A DNA stretch of 64,000 nucleotides from Camellia lanceoleosa (taxonomy: Eukaryota > Streptophyta > Magnoliopsida > Ericales > Theaceae): NCBI GenBank assembly GCA_025200525.1, contig CM045763.1, positions 156,990,246 to 157,054,245 on the forward strand, in the 5' to 3' direction. Positions within the stretch are counted from its first letter, which is position 1; each line of letters begins with the position of its first letter. Under the pieces are notes generated by a model. That model was given only the letters and a program-made list of their open reading frames with translations. It made no database searches and was not told where the DNA came from. Position numbers and translations under genes: made by a program. Positions 35,561 to 48,358 of the stretch are shown here, piece by piece.

Positions 35561-36639
35561 TGCTCTGCTTTCACGTGTTTGATCCTCGGATATGATTGAA
35601 ATCTGTATTGGATGTCTATAAATGTTTGTAAATTCGTTGAAGCGGAACGAATCAGAAAATGATTTCAAAAAGAAAAGAAACTAATTCTTGAATGGTGTGC
35701 ATATGTAGGGCACCTACCGGGAGGGACTATCACTCCAGCAACGCACTGTGAGTAGTAGTACTGTAATCGTACATTTACTTACCGTTAATAATTCTTATTA
35801 TTAACGCTCTGTTCTTTGCAAGTAAGTACGTTAACATTTATGTTGAATGGATATCGGTGTGAACATTGAAAGATTTTGTGTACATCGGTACGACTCTAGA
35901 ACTACTCTGCATTCCAATTACGGTTAATGGTTATCCTTAATGTGCCATAACCTGTAAGTTACCTATGACTTTGCATAAGAATTGCATACGAACTATTAAT
36001 ACTGTGGAATTGGTTGACAGGAAGAAATTGTGAATGTAAACCCCGCTCACTGGGAACATGATAATTTGAATGAGAACACGATATCTTGAATGTCCTATCG
36101 GGGACTGTTACAGTCTGTTTAGTTCAACACATGTTTTATGGCATAGATATCTACCTAGAATGGATCATTGGAAAGAATAATCAGATAAAACTACGGGTTG
36201 CTTTACACGTTAGTGTCCATTAAGAAACTATGATAAATATCGGATTGACCTATGAATGACTCAATCTGAGGAAAGAATTGAATATCAATAACATTGTTAT
36301 GCGACTCACGCTATGATGTGAATTGTTCTGCCTCTATTAATGCAATGATATGTTTGCCTTCTGTTAATAGTGATTATTAATGTTCTATTGTCCTGAAGAC
36401 AACTATGTCAACTTGTAATAAACCATGGGGTAATTTGTGTACACTATTGTGTAACGGTATTCTCATGAATCTGAGATTAATCTGTTTTGTTTACCTGCTC
36501 CGGTTATGCTATGACATGACAAGAATTGTTCGGTCTTTTAGACCTATTGATTTCTGGAATAGAATAAAGTGCTGTACGGAACTAAGTGCTGTATTGTGAG
36601 TCACCTCTAGAATCTGTACGAGACACCTCTTGGGTCCAT

Positions 36640-36860
36640 ACATATATGAACTGGGCCCAAGGCCGTTCGATATTTAGTGTTTGGGCTTAAAGCCGATCTG
36701 TTAATATCTAGGCTCAAAGCCAATCTGTTAAAATCTATTAGGCCTATGGCCGTTCTATATCATCTGTTAGGCTTGTGGTCGTTCTGTATTATCTGTTGGG
36801 CCTGAGGCCACTCTGCACAATCTGTTGATATCTGGGCCCAAGGCCATTATGGAATGGTTA
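36640..36860 (+). repeat. 29-bp GGCC-hairpin array in the 5' LTR of K
   Basis: About seven units centre on short inverted repeats such as GGGCCCAAGGCC, GGGCTTAAAGCC, AGGCCTATGGCC and GGGCCTGAGGCC, separated by ATCTGTTA-type spacers. Copy number and order differ from the equivalent array in the 3' LTR (47490-47755). Confidence 0.85.
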
Positions 36861-37453
36861 CAAGATAAGATTAATTATATGGTCTCTGCACTTATACACG
36901 TTATAAATACTGCAATTCAAGCTTATTCGTTAAATTGTTTGAGTGCTATTATTCACTGAGCCTTGCTCACTTTATGTTATGTCTGTTTCTGTAGGCAATC
37001 AACCTGGAGGTCGATCTTAATTTAGCTTTGGTCACCCCGTCTTGGTCAAGCCATGTAGAGAAGCTCATCCATTTTGTGGGGTTCCCTTAATGGCCCCCGA
37101 TTTGGTCCCTAATCTGTTGTCTAGTGTAATTAGTCGGGTAAAGTTTCCTTTATCAATATTTTTGCTGTACGCCCACGTATGGGGCTGGTTCTATATATAT
37201 ATATATATGTCCGTATATGTTATTGTATGAATGCATATATCTGCTTCTTGTATACATGTCTATCATATGATGAATTGTTGAATGTCACATTGAGATCCTA
37301 GCATATAGGTGTGAGCTCGATGGATGTTGATCTATATTAGGTGATGTTATTAAATGTTTCTGTTCAGGCCCTATATGTTGTATATATCATATTATCGGTC
37401 TGTTTTTGAAGTGGTAATGCCCAAACTTTTAGGGGCGGGTTTGGGGCGTGACA

Positions 37454-37475
37454 AGTGGTATAAGAGCACGAGTTG
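37454..37475 (+). other. primer-binding site of element K (initiator-Met-like)
   Basis: AGTGGTATAAGAGCACGAG follows the LTR end. TGGTATAAGAGCA is a one-change variant of TGGTATCAGAGCA. Confidence 0.75.
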
Positions 37476-38368
37476 CTATCTCACACATGAATCCATTGAG
37501 CCTTAGGATGTCTAGAAAAGACTTAGGCATCATGCATAATATTCTGAAAGCACATGAAAAGATTGATGGCAACGTTATAGTGTATGCACTACCTGCTAAC
37601 TCTAATGATTATGATCTATGTCCGTTGTCTATTCTTTGTGCATATTGTGATTGATTATTTTGCAGAACCTAGCGAGAATAAGGATAGAAGATCCGGAGGA
37701 TTCTAACTCCGCCTGATTAGACAGAATGAAAAGGAAAATTGTACGACATATTTGGAACGACATATTTGGAATGAATTACGGAAAAAAAAAAATTATATAC
37801 ATAGTGACCCCCTTTAAAATTGCGAAAGGAATCAATTGATTGTGATTTTGCTTCTTATTGATTGTTTAAATAGATAAGCTATGCTGGGGAATTGGTTATT
37901 GACCTTGAAACAACATATAATTAATGTGATTTCATGAACCGAGAAACTTATTGGTGACTTCTGATGGGGAACCGAAGGAATTATTGACGGTGTCGAATGA
38001 GTATTGTTTATGTGTAATTGGGATTTGTTTATGGGAATCTGTAATTGTAACTGTGTCTGCTCATAGTTAAGAGATCTGTAATCTGTAATCTGTGCTCTGT
38101 ACTCTGCAATCTGTAATTTGTAATATGTAATTGGGATTTCTTATAAGAAATGGTCGAACGACATGAAGGACCTCACCCATATTACATGTCTGCTCACATG
38201 ATACTTGTAAAAAGATAGGTAGTTGTCGACTACTTTGAGATTGAAACTGAATGATTGGTAACCTGATAACTTACCGCAAGAATTAAAATCTTGCTTAGGT
38301 ATGTTAATGACTTAAGATTGAGAAATCGTTTCTGTGATGTATTTTTGTGTAAAATGCCAATGTTGGAT
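37454..38368 (+). mobile_element. internal region of K, left of solo LTR D
   Basis: About 0.9 kb of non-coding leader-like DNA. It has short repeats CTGTAATCTGTAATCTGTGC (about 38068-38128) and ends in TGGAT, duplicated by D. No gag domain is recognised. Confidence 0.75.
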
Positions 38369-39004
38369 TGTAGACACCCCATTTTTGACCGACCTTAGGA
38401 CTCAGACGTCATCGATTGAGCGCTCAGTGATGGTGCATGTTGTGCTCGTTCTGAGGTTTCGGAGTTTTGGCTGAGAGCTTTGCCTCCGGGCCTCGGAACT
38501 CTTTGTGCTTTGGAGCGATTTGCGGACCAAGTCTTGTTTTCCTTTCCCGAAGGGAGGGAGTGGTCTTGTAGACCATCTCTTTGTGGTCGTAGACTACTTT
38601 TCGTGGTCGTAGGCCACTTTTCCCCTTTGGAGACTAGTTTTCGGTTTTTGGAGCCTTTGGTCGCGCGTCTTGTCTCAGGACCGCTTAACATTCTCCGTTT
38701 GGCGTGGCTTTTGAACCACACCTTGTTGCCTCTGCCTAGAGGAACACTGTGGTCCGGGAGACCACTTTTGTGGTTGCATACCACTTTTGATGCTCGTCAG
38801 CTAGTTTTCGAGGCTTTTGGCCATGTGTTTCGCCTCCCGATTTCTCGTCTTGCATCCGTTTTGGTTTGTTTTTGGTACAAACATTGCTTTCCTTGTTTGG
38901 AAGGTGGTACAAGGGTGGGAGACTAGTATTTCTCCTTGGAGACCACTTTTCCTTTTTCCAGCTAGTTTTCTTCTCAGATAACTGGCTTTCTTGGTCTTTG
39001 GACC

Positions 39005-39150
39005 ATATTTTCTGGTCGACCACCACACCACCACCTTGCATTTAGTGTGTTGACCTCTCCCACCTATGGCCGACCAGTTTTTGCTCTGGTTGACCACCTA
39101 AAGTGGTCGGCCAACCACTTTTACTAGCAGGTCGAGCACTTCAAGTGGTC
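39005..39150 (+). repeat. U3 GTGGTCGGCC motif cluster in LTR D
   Basis: TGGTCGACCACC, TGGCCGACCAG, TGGTTGACCACC, GTGGTCGGCCAACCAC, GGTCGAGCAC and GTGGTCGGCTGC occur about 20 bp apart. A related set with GTGGTCGTAGACCAC lies at about 38560-38630. All are upstream of the TATA box. Confidence 0.8.
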
Positions 39151-41499
39151 GGCTGCTTTTTGGCACATTTTTGGAGATATTTTGGGACAATTGGCACAGC
39201 TGGAGAGCATTTGAGCCATCCTTCATACATGTGTATAGAGGGATTGGCTTGATGCTTAGCTTCTCCAAGAAGCTTTGGCTTTCCTCTTCTATAAGAGGGA
39301 AGCTCCCCCTCCCTCCTCTAGGTTCAGAAAATTGCCATTAGATGGATAGATATAGCATTGTCTCTATATTGCCTTGTTTCTCCATTTTTGTGCATCAAAA
39401 GTGTAGTATTGTCTTAGTTTAACACACAAACACACACTTAAACACCTTGCTTGGGTTGCTGAGGCTCCTTGAGGTTGTTTTTGGTGTTCTTGGACTGGTT
39501 TAAGTTCAAAAAGGTTGCTGGAGTTGCAGTTATAAAGAGGGTCTTCAAGGGTGAGTTTTTGACCTTTAAATCCCCCTTTCTTTCTTAAGCTTTTAGCCTA
39601 TCTTGCATGCTGTTTTAAGCTTGACTTATAACTAATAAAAGTTCTATTTTTTCATGCTTTTGATCTTTGTTTAAGATCACTTTGGTGTTTGGGGTTGTTT
39701 ACCCCCTCTTAGGCCTTGTTTGGCCTTATTTTTGAGCCTTTTTTGTGAGCTTCGGGACCACCTTGTATTGGTCTTCTCGCCACTAAAATCCAGCGGGATT
39801 TTAGTGATGGGGATGATGTTTTAAGGTCCGAAGAAGGGAAGGGCCATCCCCTTCCCTTACATCTTCAATACATGCCTTAATAAGCCTCATGTTTGAGCAT
39901 CTTTACTAAGTGTTTATTGGCCATATCTTAGCTTGTATTTGTGGTTATTTTGCTGTGGCATACTACTATTTTTGCTTAGTTTGGTCACTCCATGCATGGT
40001 TAATACACTTGTAGTGTAAATCACACACACTAGCTTTGTATGCTTCATGAAGTAGCATCTCATTCTAGCCTATGTTGTGTCCATTTCAGCATGTTTTTGG
40101 GCTTGTTTTACCATGTCATACCTCTGTTTAGGTTTGGTTTGGTTAGCCTTTGCATGCTCCTTTCACTTGTAGTGCAATCCCATTAAACTAGCCTAACATG
40201 TATCATGTTATAACATGTTATTTTAGCATGCTTTTGGCTTAGCTCTAAGAAGACTTTATTCATGTTTTAGCATGTTTAAGGTCTGATTTGTGTTGAATTG
40301 GTCATCCATGACTTGCTTTGTATAGCCTTAGTTCAATCTAGCTTGTTAGCCTTATGTGTTGAACCCACTAGCATGCATTGCTTGGCCTATTTCAGTGATT
40401 TGGCATCATTTGTTATGTGATTTCAGTCCATGTTTCATGGCCATGCACTTGCATTTATCATCCATTCAATGCGTTGGAGGGTTTGCCCCTTTATGCCTTG
40501 ACATGAACCATTGTGTATGCCTTCATGCCCTTGCTTGCGAGCCACCATTTCAGTGCTTATTTGGGGTTATTATGCCATGAAATAACTCTAATTTTTGTTG
40601 CTTAAGTCATTCCATGCTTGGTCTTAATAGGTGTAGTGTAATCCACCTTATTTGCCTTGTATGCACCATGCCTTATGCCCTTCATGCTAGCATATTTTGG
40701 CCTACTTCCATGCATGTTTTAGACTTATTTTAACATGTTCTAAGACTATTTTGGGTTGCCTTGTCCACATGCTTCATGTTTTGCATACTTGTAGTACAAA
40801 TGCTCTTGTTTGCTTCAAGCTTTGGGCACCGTTGCATGCTCCATTTGTGGTGTGTACATGATTTAGCATCATCTAGCATGACATTTCAGAGCTTATAGCA
40901 TGCCTATGTTCCTACTTCATTCATGCTTTGAATGCCTTTGAATGTTGTCCATGTTTGCCTGGCTTATGGCTTAGCTCATATGCTTGCGTGCCTAGGCCTT
41001 TGGGCCCTTATCTCAGCATGTTTTGGTCCTTGTTTTGACCTACTTGAGCTTTGTCCATGCTTAGTTCATGCATTTGTGCCATGTATAGCATGCCTCCTTT
41101 GTGTTGCTCCTTGCTAGCTTTCATGCCTTAAGACCCTAGCATGCTTTACTTATGTAGTTTGAATGATTTGGCATCATTTCTTGTTTCATTTCAGTGCACT
41201 TAGTGTTGCTACACTTGCACATTTGTCACTCATTGAGCACTCTTGAGAGTTGTGCTCTTTGGCCTCTTTGATGGCCAATGCATTGTGCATGCATGCCTTG
41301 TTTTATGTGCATTCATTTCATCACCAATGGCCACTGATTTGGGCATAACTGAGGTCTACCCTTTTAGTTTAAGTCCATTGAGCATGCCATGCTTGGTATA
41401 TTACATAAGTTGCCCTTGTTGCATTGCATTGTGCATGCATGCATTACATTGTGTTAAGAACCCCAATGATTGCCTTGGATTGAGTATGCCATCTAGTTC

Positions 41500-41840
41500 T
41501 TAGCATTTAGCATTGTGTATGCCATGTTATTCCTTGGATTGTGTATGCTAGGTTGCTAGTTGCATTGTGTATGCCATGTAGATCATCGCATTGTGTATGC
41601 CATGTTCATCGTATTGTGTATGCCTTATACCTTGTATTGTGTATGTTTAGGTTACATCATGGCATTATGCATGCTAATTGATATTTGCATTGTGCATGCT
41701 AGTTGTTGCATACATTAGCATTGTGCATGCCATTAGCCTTGTTAGGTTATTCATATTGCGTTGCATGTTTGCATGTTTAAGTCATATTGCATACTTGTAT
41801 GCTTGAGTCGCATTGTGTATGCCATGCTTGCTTGCATTGT
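41500..41840 (+). repeat. ATTGTGTATGCC repeats in LTR D
   Basis: About twelve irregular copies of GCATTGTGTATGCCATG are spaced 25-35 bp apart. Related GCATTG/GCATGC repeats sit at the same place in LTR E (about 58160-58340). They are non-coding. Confidence 0.8.
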
Positions 41841-42184
41841 GTTTGGAATAGGTGTTAGTCCATACATGGGAAACGAGGAACGTTTCATACTTCAAGTGAT
41901 GAAACGTGCCTTAATTCCCGGTCGCCGATGCTCTTGATCATCCATGATAGAGTTTTAGGCTTTATGTGTTTACTTGTGCATTCATTTCATATTGAATTGT
42001 GCAACTTCGCCTCTCGGCCATCATGCATGAAAATGCGCAATTGGTGGCCTGAGGGTCGAGAACCTATACTCCCTTTAGTTCATCACATGATAGGGAGGGT
42101 GGTTATGCACACATATATTGCAAATACATTGTCATGCCCTTTCTTGCTCTCTGTTGCAGCAAATTGCAGTTCAAGAAGAACAAT

Positions 42185-42295
42185 CGGCCGACCCAGAAAA
42201 AGTAGCTGGCCGACCACTTTTCTTGGTTTTCAACAACCAAAAGTGGTTGGCAGGGGTCTGGAGAGACCAAAAGTGGTCAGCCACCCTCCCACAGG
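42185..42295 (+). repeat. second motif cluster in LTR D
   Basis: CGGCCGACCCAG, TGGCCGACCACTTTTC, CCAAAAGTGGTTGGC and CCAAAAGTGGTCAGCC occur here. They repeat, partly in complementary orientation, the GTGGTCGGCC and CCACTTTT elements of the U3 cluster of this LTR. Confidence 0.78.
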
Positions 42296-43713
42296 ATTCC
42301 CAAGGTGGAGTTTCAGCTTTTTGGAGCTTGGTGCAAGTTTCTGAGAAACAAATGAAAACATAGGCAAATCGGGGCATCGTATTTGATTTTCGAACGAGGC
42401 GACCGGACATGCATGCATTCCTCTACCTCTGAGGCTCTTGATTTACTACTTTCCTTAGCTGCCATGCTTAGATAGCTAGGTTTTGCTTTGGTCTGTACCT
42501 TTAATAGTTAATGTGTTTAGCTATTTCAATTCGTTTTGTAATAATTAGTTAATTAGGATTAGTTAATTAATTTGTTGTGTAATAATTAGTTTAATTAGCT
42601 TAGATTAGCTAGTTAGCTTCTTATTCAGTCTCTCCCTCGAGAGAGCCAATTATTGTAATAAGCGTGCGTGTGTGTGATGCATGTCTTCCAATCCCCATTT
42701 CTTTCTCCCTTTTACTTAACCGCTTACGATGGTTAGTTTTAGGGCATATTTCATTTAGCATACCTTATGCTCGCATGTTTGCATCCATTCATTTGTATTG
42801 CATGCACCGAGCTCGGCGTATCATACTAGCTGCGTTGTATTTTCAATACATTACTTGAATACGTGTTCAACAGCATGTTACCAAGTTGCATCTCACATGA
42901 CATTCTTAGGATAGCCGAGCCTATCTTCATTGCATTTTTGTATGTGTTACATTAGCCATTTGAACTTGAACTAGGATCATGTATGATTTCTAACTAGTTC
43001 TTTGTTTTGGCTTGGAGTACACTGTGAGTGTTTACGCTTTAGCATACTGCATGTGTGTTAATGTTGCCATGAAAGCATGCTTGCCATGAGGCTATTTGCT
43101 TACGTGATTAACTGCCTGAATGCCTGTGGGTGAAGGTTGGATTACCTGAATTAGAACAATTCATCGAAATCCGTATTTTAGCCTACTTGCGAGTAGCAAA
43201 CTTCAAACTATTTTCCAAACAAACGGATATGCAATGCTTTGTTCCAAATTAGGCGATCTAGTCTATACTTGTATGTTGTGCGCATCACATAGTAATTCTA
43301 GCTAATTAATCGGAATAAGAGCACATGTGTTTTCAAAAAATTTGATATCATGCTTAGTACAGGCTGATCTTTGATCGGGTGAGCGAGGGTGCTCATTAAA
43401 TGACCTTCCCCAATCGTACCCAAGTTCCGAGCCGAGGCAACTTTGGTGGTGACAGGCATGTGGCCTTAGGCACAAGTTAGGGTTTTCTAAATTCCCCCAA
43501 AATAAAATATTTTGGTGGCGACTTTGTATCTGGCAAAGCAGTCCATGTTTGGCACTTCTTTACAACAATCAGTTTTCCAAAACGATTTGCCGGATTTGGA
43601 CTCTTTGGTGATTTATCAATCTCACATCGCACATTGTGAGATCAGATTAAGAACCGTGACATTTGAGTCTAAACTGTAGTAAGCAAAGCCCGAAGGGGCG
43701 TGTCGACATGGAT

Positions 43714-45340
43714 ATTGCAAATTAGTCCTCTATTACCTATTTGGAGGCTATAATGTAAACTATTCTGCATGACATTGTGGACTTTGGTAAAAACAAATGG
43801 ACATGGGGATATTCCATTTGCTGATGGGTTAACGATATGTACTGAGTATATACCCCCTCATGTATGTTTATACAGATTTGTATAATACGTGCGACATGGT
43901 TCCGAATTGACTTATTATCATATGGAATTGATCTTGCCAAGAATTCTAACTCCGATATTAGTTGGTTAAATTACTTTGTCGCTATACTATTGAATTTCTA
44001 GACATTATGGAATCCGGATGGATGTGATTACTGTACACTTAATGAAATTTATGACCCTATGACTGGATCTGGTAGAACCTACGTACGTGAAGTAACTGGA
44101 TACTCTGCTTATGTTAATTGACTGGGCCGGATGCCTAGTCTGTAATTTCTGTATGGCTGTTTGCTGACCCACTGTAATTATAAATTGTGAATATGAAACC
44201 ATGTGGTTGATCTTGTATCCTACAGTAGGAAAAGGAAGAATTATCTGCACAGTTGAACACTGAAATAACTAAAAAGGGGCCAAATTAATTTGTGCTGTAA
44301 CAAGCAAAAATGCTTATTAAGGGAGGATGTTACACCTTACTATTACGACTGATTAATTAAACATGATTTTGAATTTGATTTCTGGCTTTATCTTTGGATG
44401 GCTCCCTCTACTCGAAAAGATGGTTGTTCTATCTGTTTCTATTGCTCAAATCCGAACTTATAATAGTATGATTAAGTGTCTATCATGGCACATCTGCATG
44501 AAGTTACAAAAGTATATGATACTAGTTTGATATTATCGTAACTGTTTGCTTCGGAGCGTGATTTTCTTTGTGTTACTGTACTTAGAAGTAATGCTATGAG
44601 AAATTAACGATGTGTATTGTGACCCTCTTTTCTGTCGTACTGAACTTGTTAAGAACTATTACATATAATTCTGAACGAATATAATGGTATGCCTTTGAAA
44701 TGCTTTTGGAAATAGGGGAATACTAAGAACAAATTGTGAAGCTAGTGGCTACGTACGTAAGCGACTTATTTGTGACTGTTGGAATGAAGTATACCTTGTT
44801 AAATAGGCAGAACCTTGTTGGTGGGCTCTGATATCCAATTTCATTATGCATTCGATTTGAATTTAACTACATAATTGATTTCTTTTGAAAACGATATATG
44901 ACTTTAGTTAACAACTCATCTCTAAGTGACTCGTAATATGTGATTTATCAGGTTATGAGATTGGCATATGAACTACTAATACTGAGTCGATCTGATTATA
45001 AACCCTACCTACTGAGGATCTCATGCTTTAAATGTCTTGCAATGGACTCTTATAGTCTTATCTTATTTGATACATAATTTTATGAAATAAATATATAGAG
45101 TTGTTCTCTTTCATTCCGCAAGCCTGGAATGAATATTGAAACGACTAGCTGGATAAAACTATAAGATGCCGGTTAACTTGAAAACTTTGGGGTAACTTGT
45201 GAATTGTTCGAACTGAGGAATTACGCGAACATCTATAACAGAATTGGACAATGATGGGAGACTGAGGTTTCTAATCTGTTACATGGTAAAACAAGTTTGA
45301 GGGACCAAACTTATTTAAGGGGGGGGGGGGAGAGGGAGAG
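43714..45340 (+). mobile_element. internal region of K, right of D, with a decayed LTR-like copy
   Basis: There is no coding region. About 44940-45230 aligns by eye, in order, with 35925-36220 of the K LTR. Shared landmarks are ATACGAACTATTAATACTG against ATATGAACTACTAATACTG, AACCCCGCTCACTGGG against AACCCTACCTACTGAGG, and CAGATAAAACTACGGG against TGGATAAAACTATAAG. Near 44320-44345, AAGGGAGGATGTTACACC looks like a polypurine tract followed by an LTR start. The region may therefore include an older, related LTR captured inside K. Confidence 0.55.
45317..45340 (+). other. polypurine tract of element K
   Basis: An AAGG start, a run of about 12 G and AGAGGGAGAG lie directly before the TGTAATAACC start of the 3' LTR. 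Confidence 0.85.
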
Positions 45341-46249
45341 TGTAATAACCCGACCCTTGTACATGTTTTCTGGTATGCTTTCAGTCCCCTATTCGGTGTA
45401 TTTGTATGCTTATTGTGAAATTTCATGTGAAATTAAGTTTAATTAAGTGAATCTTATGATTATAGATTCATATCTGTTGAATAAGAGAAAAAAAAAATCT
45501 GTTGCAATTATAATGTTTGAATCAGAAATTGGGAGCCTTAGAAGCTTAATTGTTTGAAATTAATTTTATATTTGAGATCAACATGATTTTTAGGTTATAA
45601 TATGATTTTCTGGGAAATTTCAATTTGGAATGACTAAACTGATTGATTTTCGTCCTTATTCATTTTTTATTTTATTTTATATATATCTAAGTTCCTTAGA
45701 TTTTGACTTAGAGCCATTTTCATAAATATCTCCTAGGGCAGAGTTTGAGAGGAAGAGGAGTTCTTTAAAGGAGAAGATTAGGGAGTTGATAGGGTTTGTG
45801 GAGATTGAACCAAGGTATGTATGAATCACTTTAAATAACCTCTCTTTAACCTCTTCTTAAGAGTAGTAAGAATGCTTCCATGCAAGCTAGAGTTTGTCTT
45901 TGAGATCAAGTGTGTGTGTCAATTGTTTCATTGGAAAACATTCTTAGCATGTAGTTGTTTGGAGGTATTTTGAATTATATGGGAGGACTATCATAAATTC
46001 CTTGAATTCTCAAGTTGAAATTGCATGTTTATACATGTGTATTGTTTGTACGTTTAAGGAAATTGGGTTATGTTGTAAAATGAAAAAAGGTTAAGTTAAT
46101 TGAGTTTGTGACTTAAGATTCTTGTGGTGTTATACACTTGAAACCCATGTTATTGTAATGTTGACCCCTTGTGTTGCATTAATTCCTCTCATTTTATGCT
46201 TTGAATTGAGTTTGCCAAGTTGAAAGATTACATGAATTTCGGATTGCAC

Positions 46250-46395
46250 AAAAAGGGAAATCGCCGCGTCGCGAAGCAGGCGATTTGGGTCTTAGCTCTT
46301 GCTAAGCACGCGTCTTGGGGGCTTCATCGCCGCATCACGGGAACCCTTGCCGCGTCACGAGGGCTCATCACCGCCGCGTCGACCCATGCTCGAAA
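46250..46395 (+). repeat. CCGCGTCGCG-type motif block in the 3' LTR of K
   Basis: CGCCGCGTCGCGAAG, GCACGCGTCTTG, CGCCGCATCACGGG, TGCCGCGTCACGAGG and CGCCGCGTCGACC replace the CCGCACGTGCGG series of the 5' LTR. The linking text (TTTGGGTCTT, GCTAAGCACG, GGGGCTTCAT) remains alignable, so motifs have been exchanged within a shared scaffold. Confidence 0.85.
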
Positions 46396-47489
46396 TTTAA
46401 ATCTGCTCCATTTTATGTGTTTGACCCTCGGATATGATTGAAATCTGTATTGGATGTCTTTAAATGTTTGTAAATTCGTTGAAGCGGAACGAATCAGAAA
46501 ATGATTTCAAAAAGAAAAGAAACTAATTCTTGAATGGTGTGCATATGTAGGGCACCTAGTGGGAGGGATTACCACTCCATCAACGCACTGTGAGTAGTAG
46601 TACTGTAATCGTACATTTACTTACCGTTAATAATTCTTATTATTAACACTCTGTTCTTTGCAAGTAAGTACGTTAACATTTATGTTGAATGGATATCGGT
46701 GTGAATGTTGAAAGATTTTGTGTACATCGGTATGACTCTAGAACTACTCTGCATTCCGATTACGGTTAATGGTTATCCTTAATGTGCCATAACTTGTAAG
46801 TTACCTATGACTTTGCATAAGAATTGCATACGAACTATTAATACTGTGGAATTGGTTGACAGGAAGAAATTGTGAATGTAAACCCCGCTCACTGGGAACA
46901 TGATAATTTGAATGAGAACATGATATCTTGAATGTCCTATCGGGGACTGTTACAGTCTGTTTAGTTCAACACATGTTTTGTGGCATAGATATCTGCATAG
47001 AATGGATCATCGAAAAGAATAATCAGATAAAACTACGGGTTGCTTTACACGTTAGTGTCCATTAAGAAACTATGATAAATATCGGATTGACCTATGAATG
47101 ACTCAATCTGATAAACGAATTGAATATCAATAACATTGTTATGCGACTCACGCTATGATGTGAATTCTTCTGCCTCTATTAATGCAATGATATGTTTGCC
47201 TTCTTTTAATAGTTATTATTAATGTTCTATTGTCCGCAAGACAACTATGTCAACTTGTAAACCATGGGGTAATTTATGTACACTATTGTGTAACGGTATT
47301 CTCATGAATCTGAGATTAATCTGTTCTATTGACCCGCTCCGGTTATGCTATGACATGACAAGAATTGTTCAGTCTTTAAGACCTATTGAGTTCTGGTATG
47401 GAACAAAGTGCTGTACGGAACTAAGTGCTGCATTGTGAGTCACCTCTAGAATCCGTACGAGACACCTCTTGGGTCCATACATATTTGAA

Positions 47490-47755
47490 CTGGGCCCAAG
47501 GCCGTTCTGATATTTAATGTCTGGGCTTAAAGCCAATATATTAAAATCTGTTTGGCCTATGGCCATTCTATATCATCTGTTAGGCCTATGGCCGTCCCGT
47601 ATAATTTGTTAGGCCTATGGCTCTTCTGTATCATCTGTTAGGCCGATGGCCATTCTGTATCATCTGTTAGGCCTATGGCCATTCTGTATCATCTGTTGGC
47701 CCTAAGGCCACTCTGCACAATCTGTTGATATCTGGGCCCAAGGCCATTCTGGAAT
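47490..47755 (+). repeat. 29-bp GGCC-hairpin array in the 3' LTR of K
   Basis: About nine units, mostly CTGTTAGGCCTATGGCCATT with a CTGTATCAT spacer (29 bp). Unit number is higher and more homogeneous than in the 5' LTR, which fits recent expansion or conversion. Confidence 0.88.
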
Positions 47756-48358
47756 GGTTACAAGATAAGATTAATTATATGGTCTCTGCACTTATACACG
47801 TTATAAATACTGCAATTCAAGCTTAATCATTAAATTGTTTGAGTGCTATTATTCACTGAGCCTTGCTCACTTTGTGTTATGTCTGTTTCTGTAGGCAATC
47901 AACCTGGAGGTCGATCTTAATTCAGCTTTGGTCACCCCGTCTTGGTCAAGCCATGTAGAGAAGCTCATCCATTTTGTGGGGTTCCCTTAATGGCCCCCGA
48001 TTTGGTCCCTAATTTGTTGTCTAGTGTAATTAGTCGGGTATAATTTCCTTTATCAATATTTTTGCTATACGCCCACGTGTGGGGCTGGTTTTGTATATAT
48101 ATATATATGTCCGTATATGTTATTGTATGAATGCATATATCTGCTTCTTGTATACATGTCTATCATATGATGAATTGTTGAATGGCACATTGAGATCCTG
48201 GCATATAGGTGTGAGCACGATGGATGTTGATTTATATTGGGTGATGTTATTAAATGCTTCCGTTCAGGCCTCATATGTTGTATATATCGTATTATCGGTC
48301 CGTTTCTGAAGTGGTCATGCCCAAACTTTTAGGGGTGGGTTTGGGGCCTGACACTAGG

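Larger units (their letters stand above)
34449..37453 (+). mobile_element. 5' LTR of element K (3.0 kb)
   Basis: The LTR starts TGTAATAACGCGACC and ends GGTTTGGGGCGTGACA, with the primer site next. It matches the 3' LTR at 45341-48353 almost base for base over most of its length. The exceptions are a GC-rich block at about 35366-35560 (CCGCACGTGCGG motifs here, CCGCGTCGCG type there) and a different copy number in the 29-bp hairpin array (36640-36860). The flank before it is CTAGG. Confidence 0.95.
38369..43708 (+). mobile_element. solo Tat/Ogre-type LTR D (5.3 kb, TSD TGGAT)
   Basis: D starts TGTAGACACCCCATTTTTGA, ends GGGGCGTGTCGACA and is flanked by TGGAT at 38364-38368 and 43709-43713. 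The clean TSD around a single LTR identifies a solo LTR left by recombination between the two LTRs of a full element. Inside are U3 motif clusters (38560-38660 and 39005-39150), an AGCTTCTCCAAGAAGCTT hairpin, a TATA box (about 39290-39297), 158-bp-period repeats (about 39970-40450), ATTGTGTATGCC repeats (41500-41840), a second motif cluster (42185-42295) and the conserved tail. Frames such as 38480-38926 follow the repeats and match no protein family I know. Confidence 0.95.
45341..48353 (+). mobile_element. 3' LTR of element K (3.0 kb)
   Basis: The LTR starts TGTAATAACCCGACCC and ends GGTTTGGGGCCTGACA. CTAGG follows (48354-48358), identical to the five bases before the 5' LTR, so K is a complete insertion into I. 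The LTR matches the 5' copy except for the GC-rich block (46250-46395) and the hairpin array (47490-47755). Confidence 0.95.

Noticed and set aside
38480..38926. Open frame of 148 codons in LTR D
   Set aside because: Inside the U3 repeat cluster of a solo LTR. The opposite strand is also open, and no family resemblance is seen.
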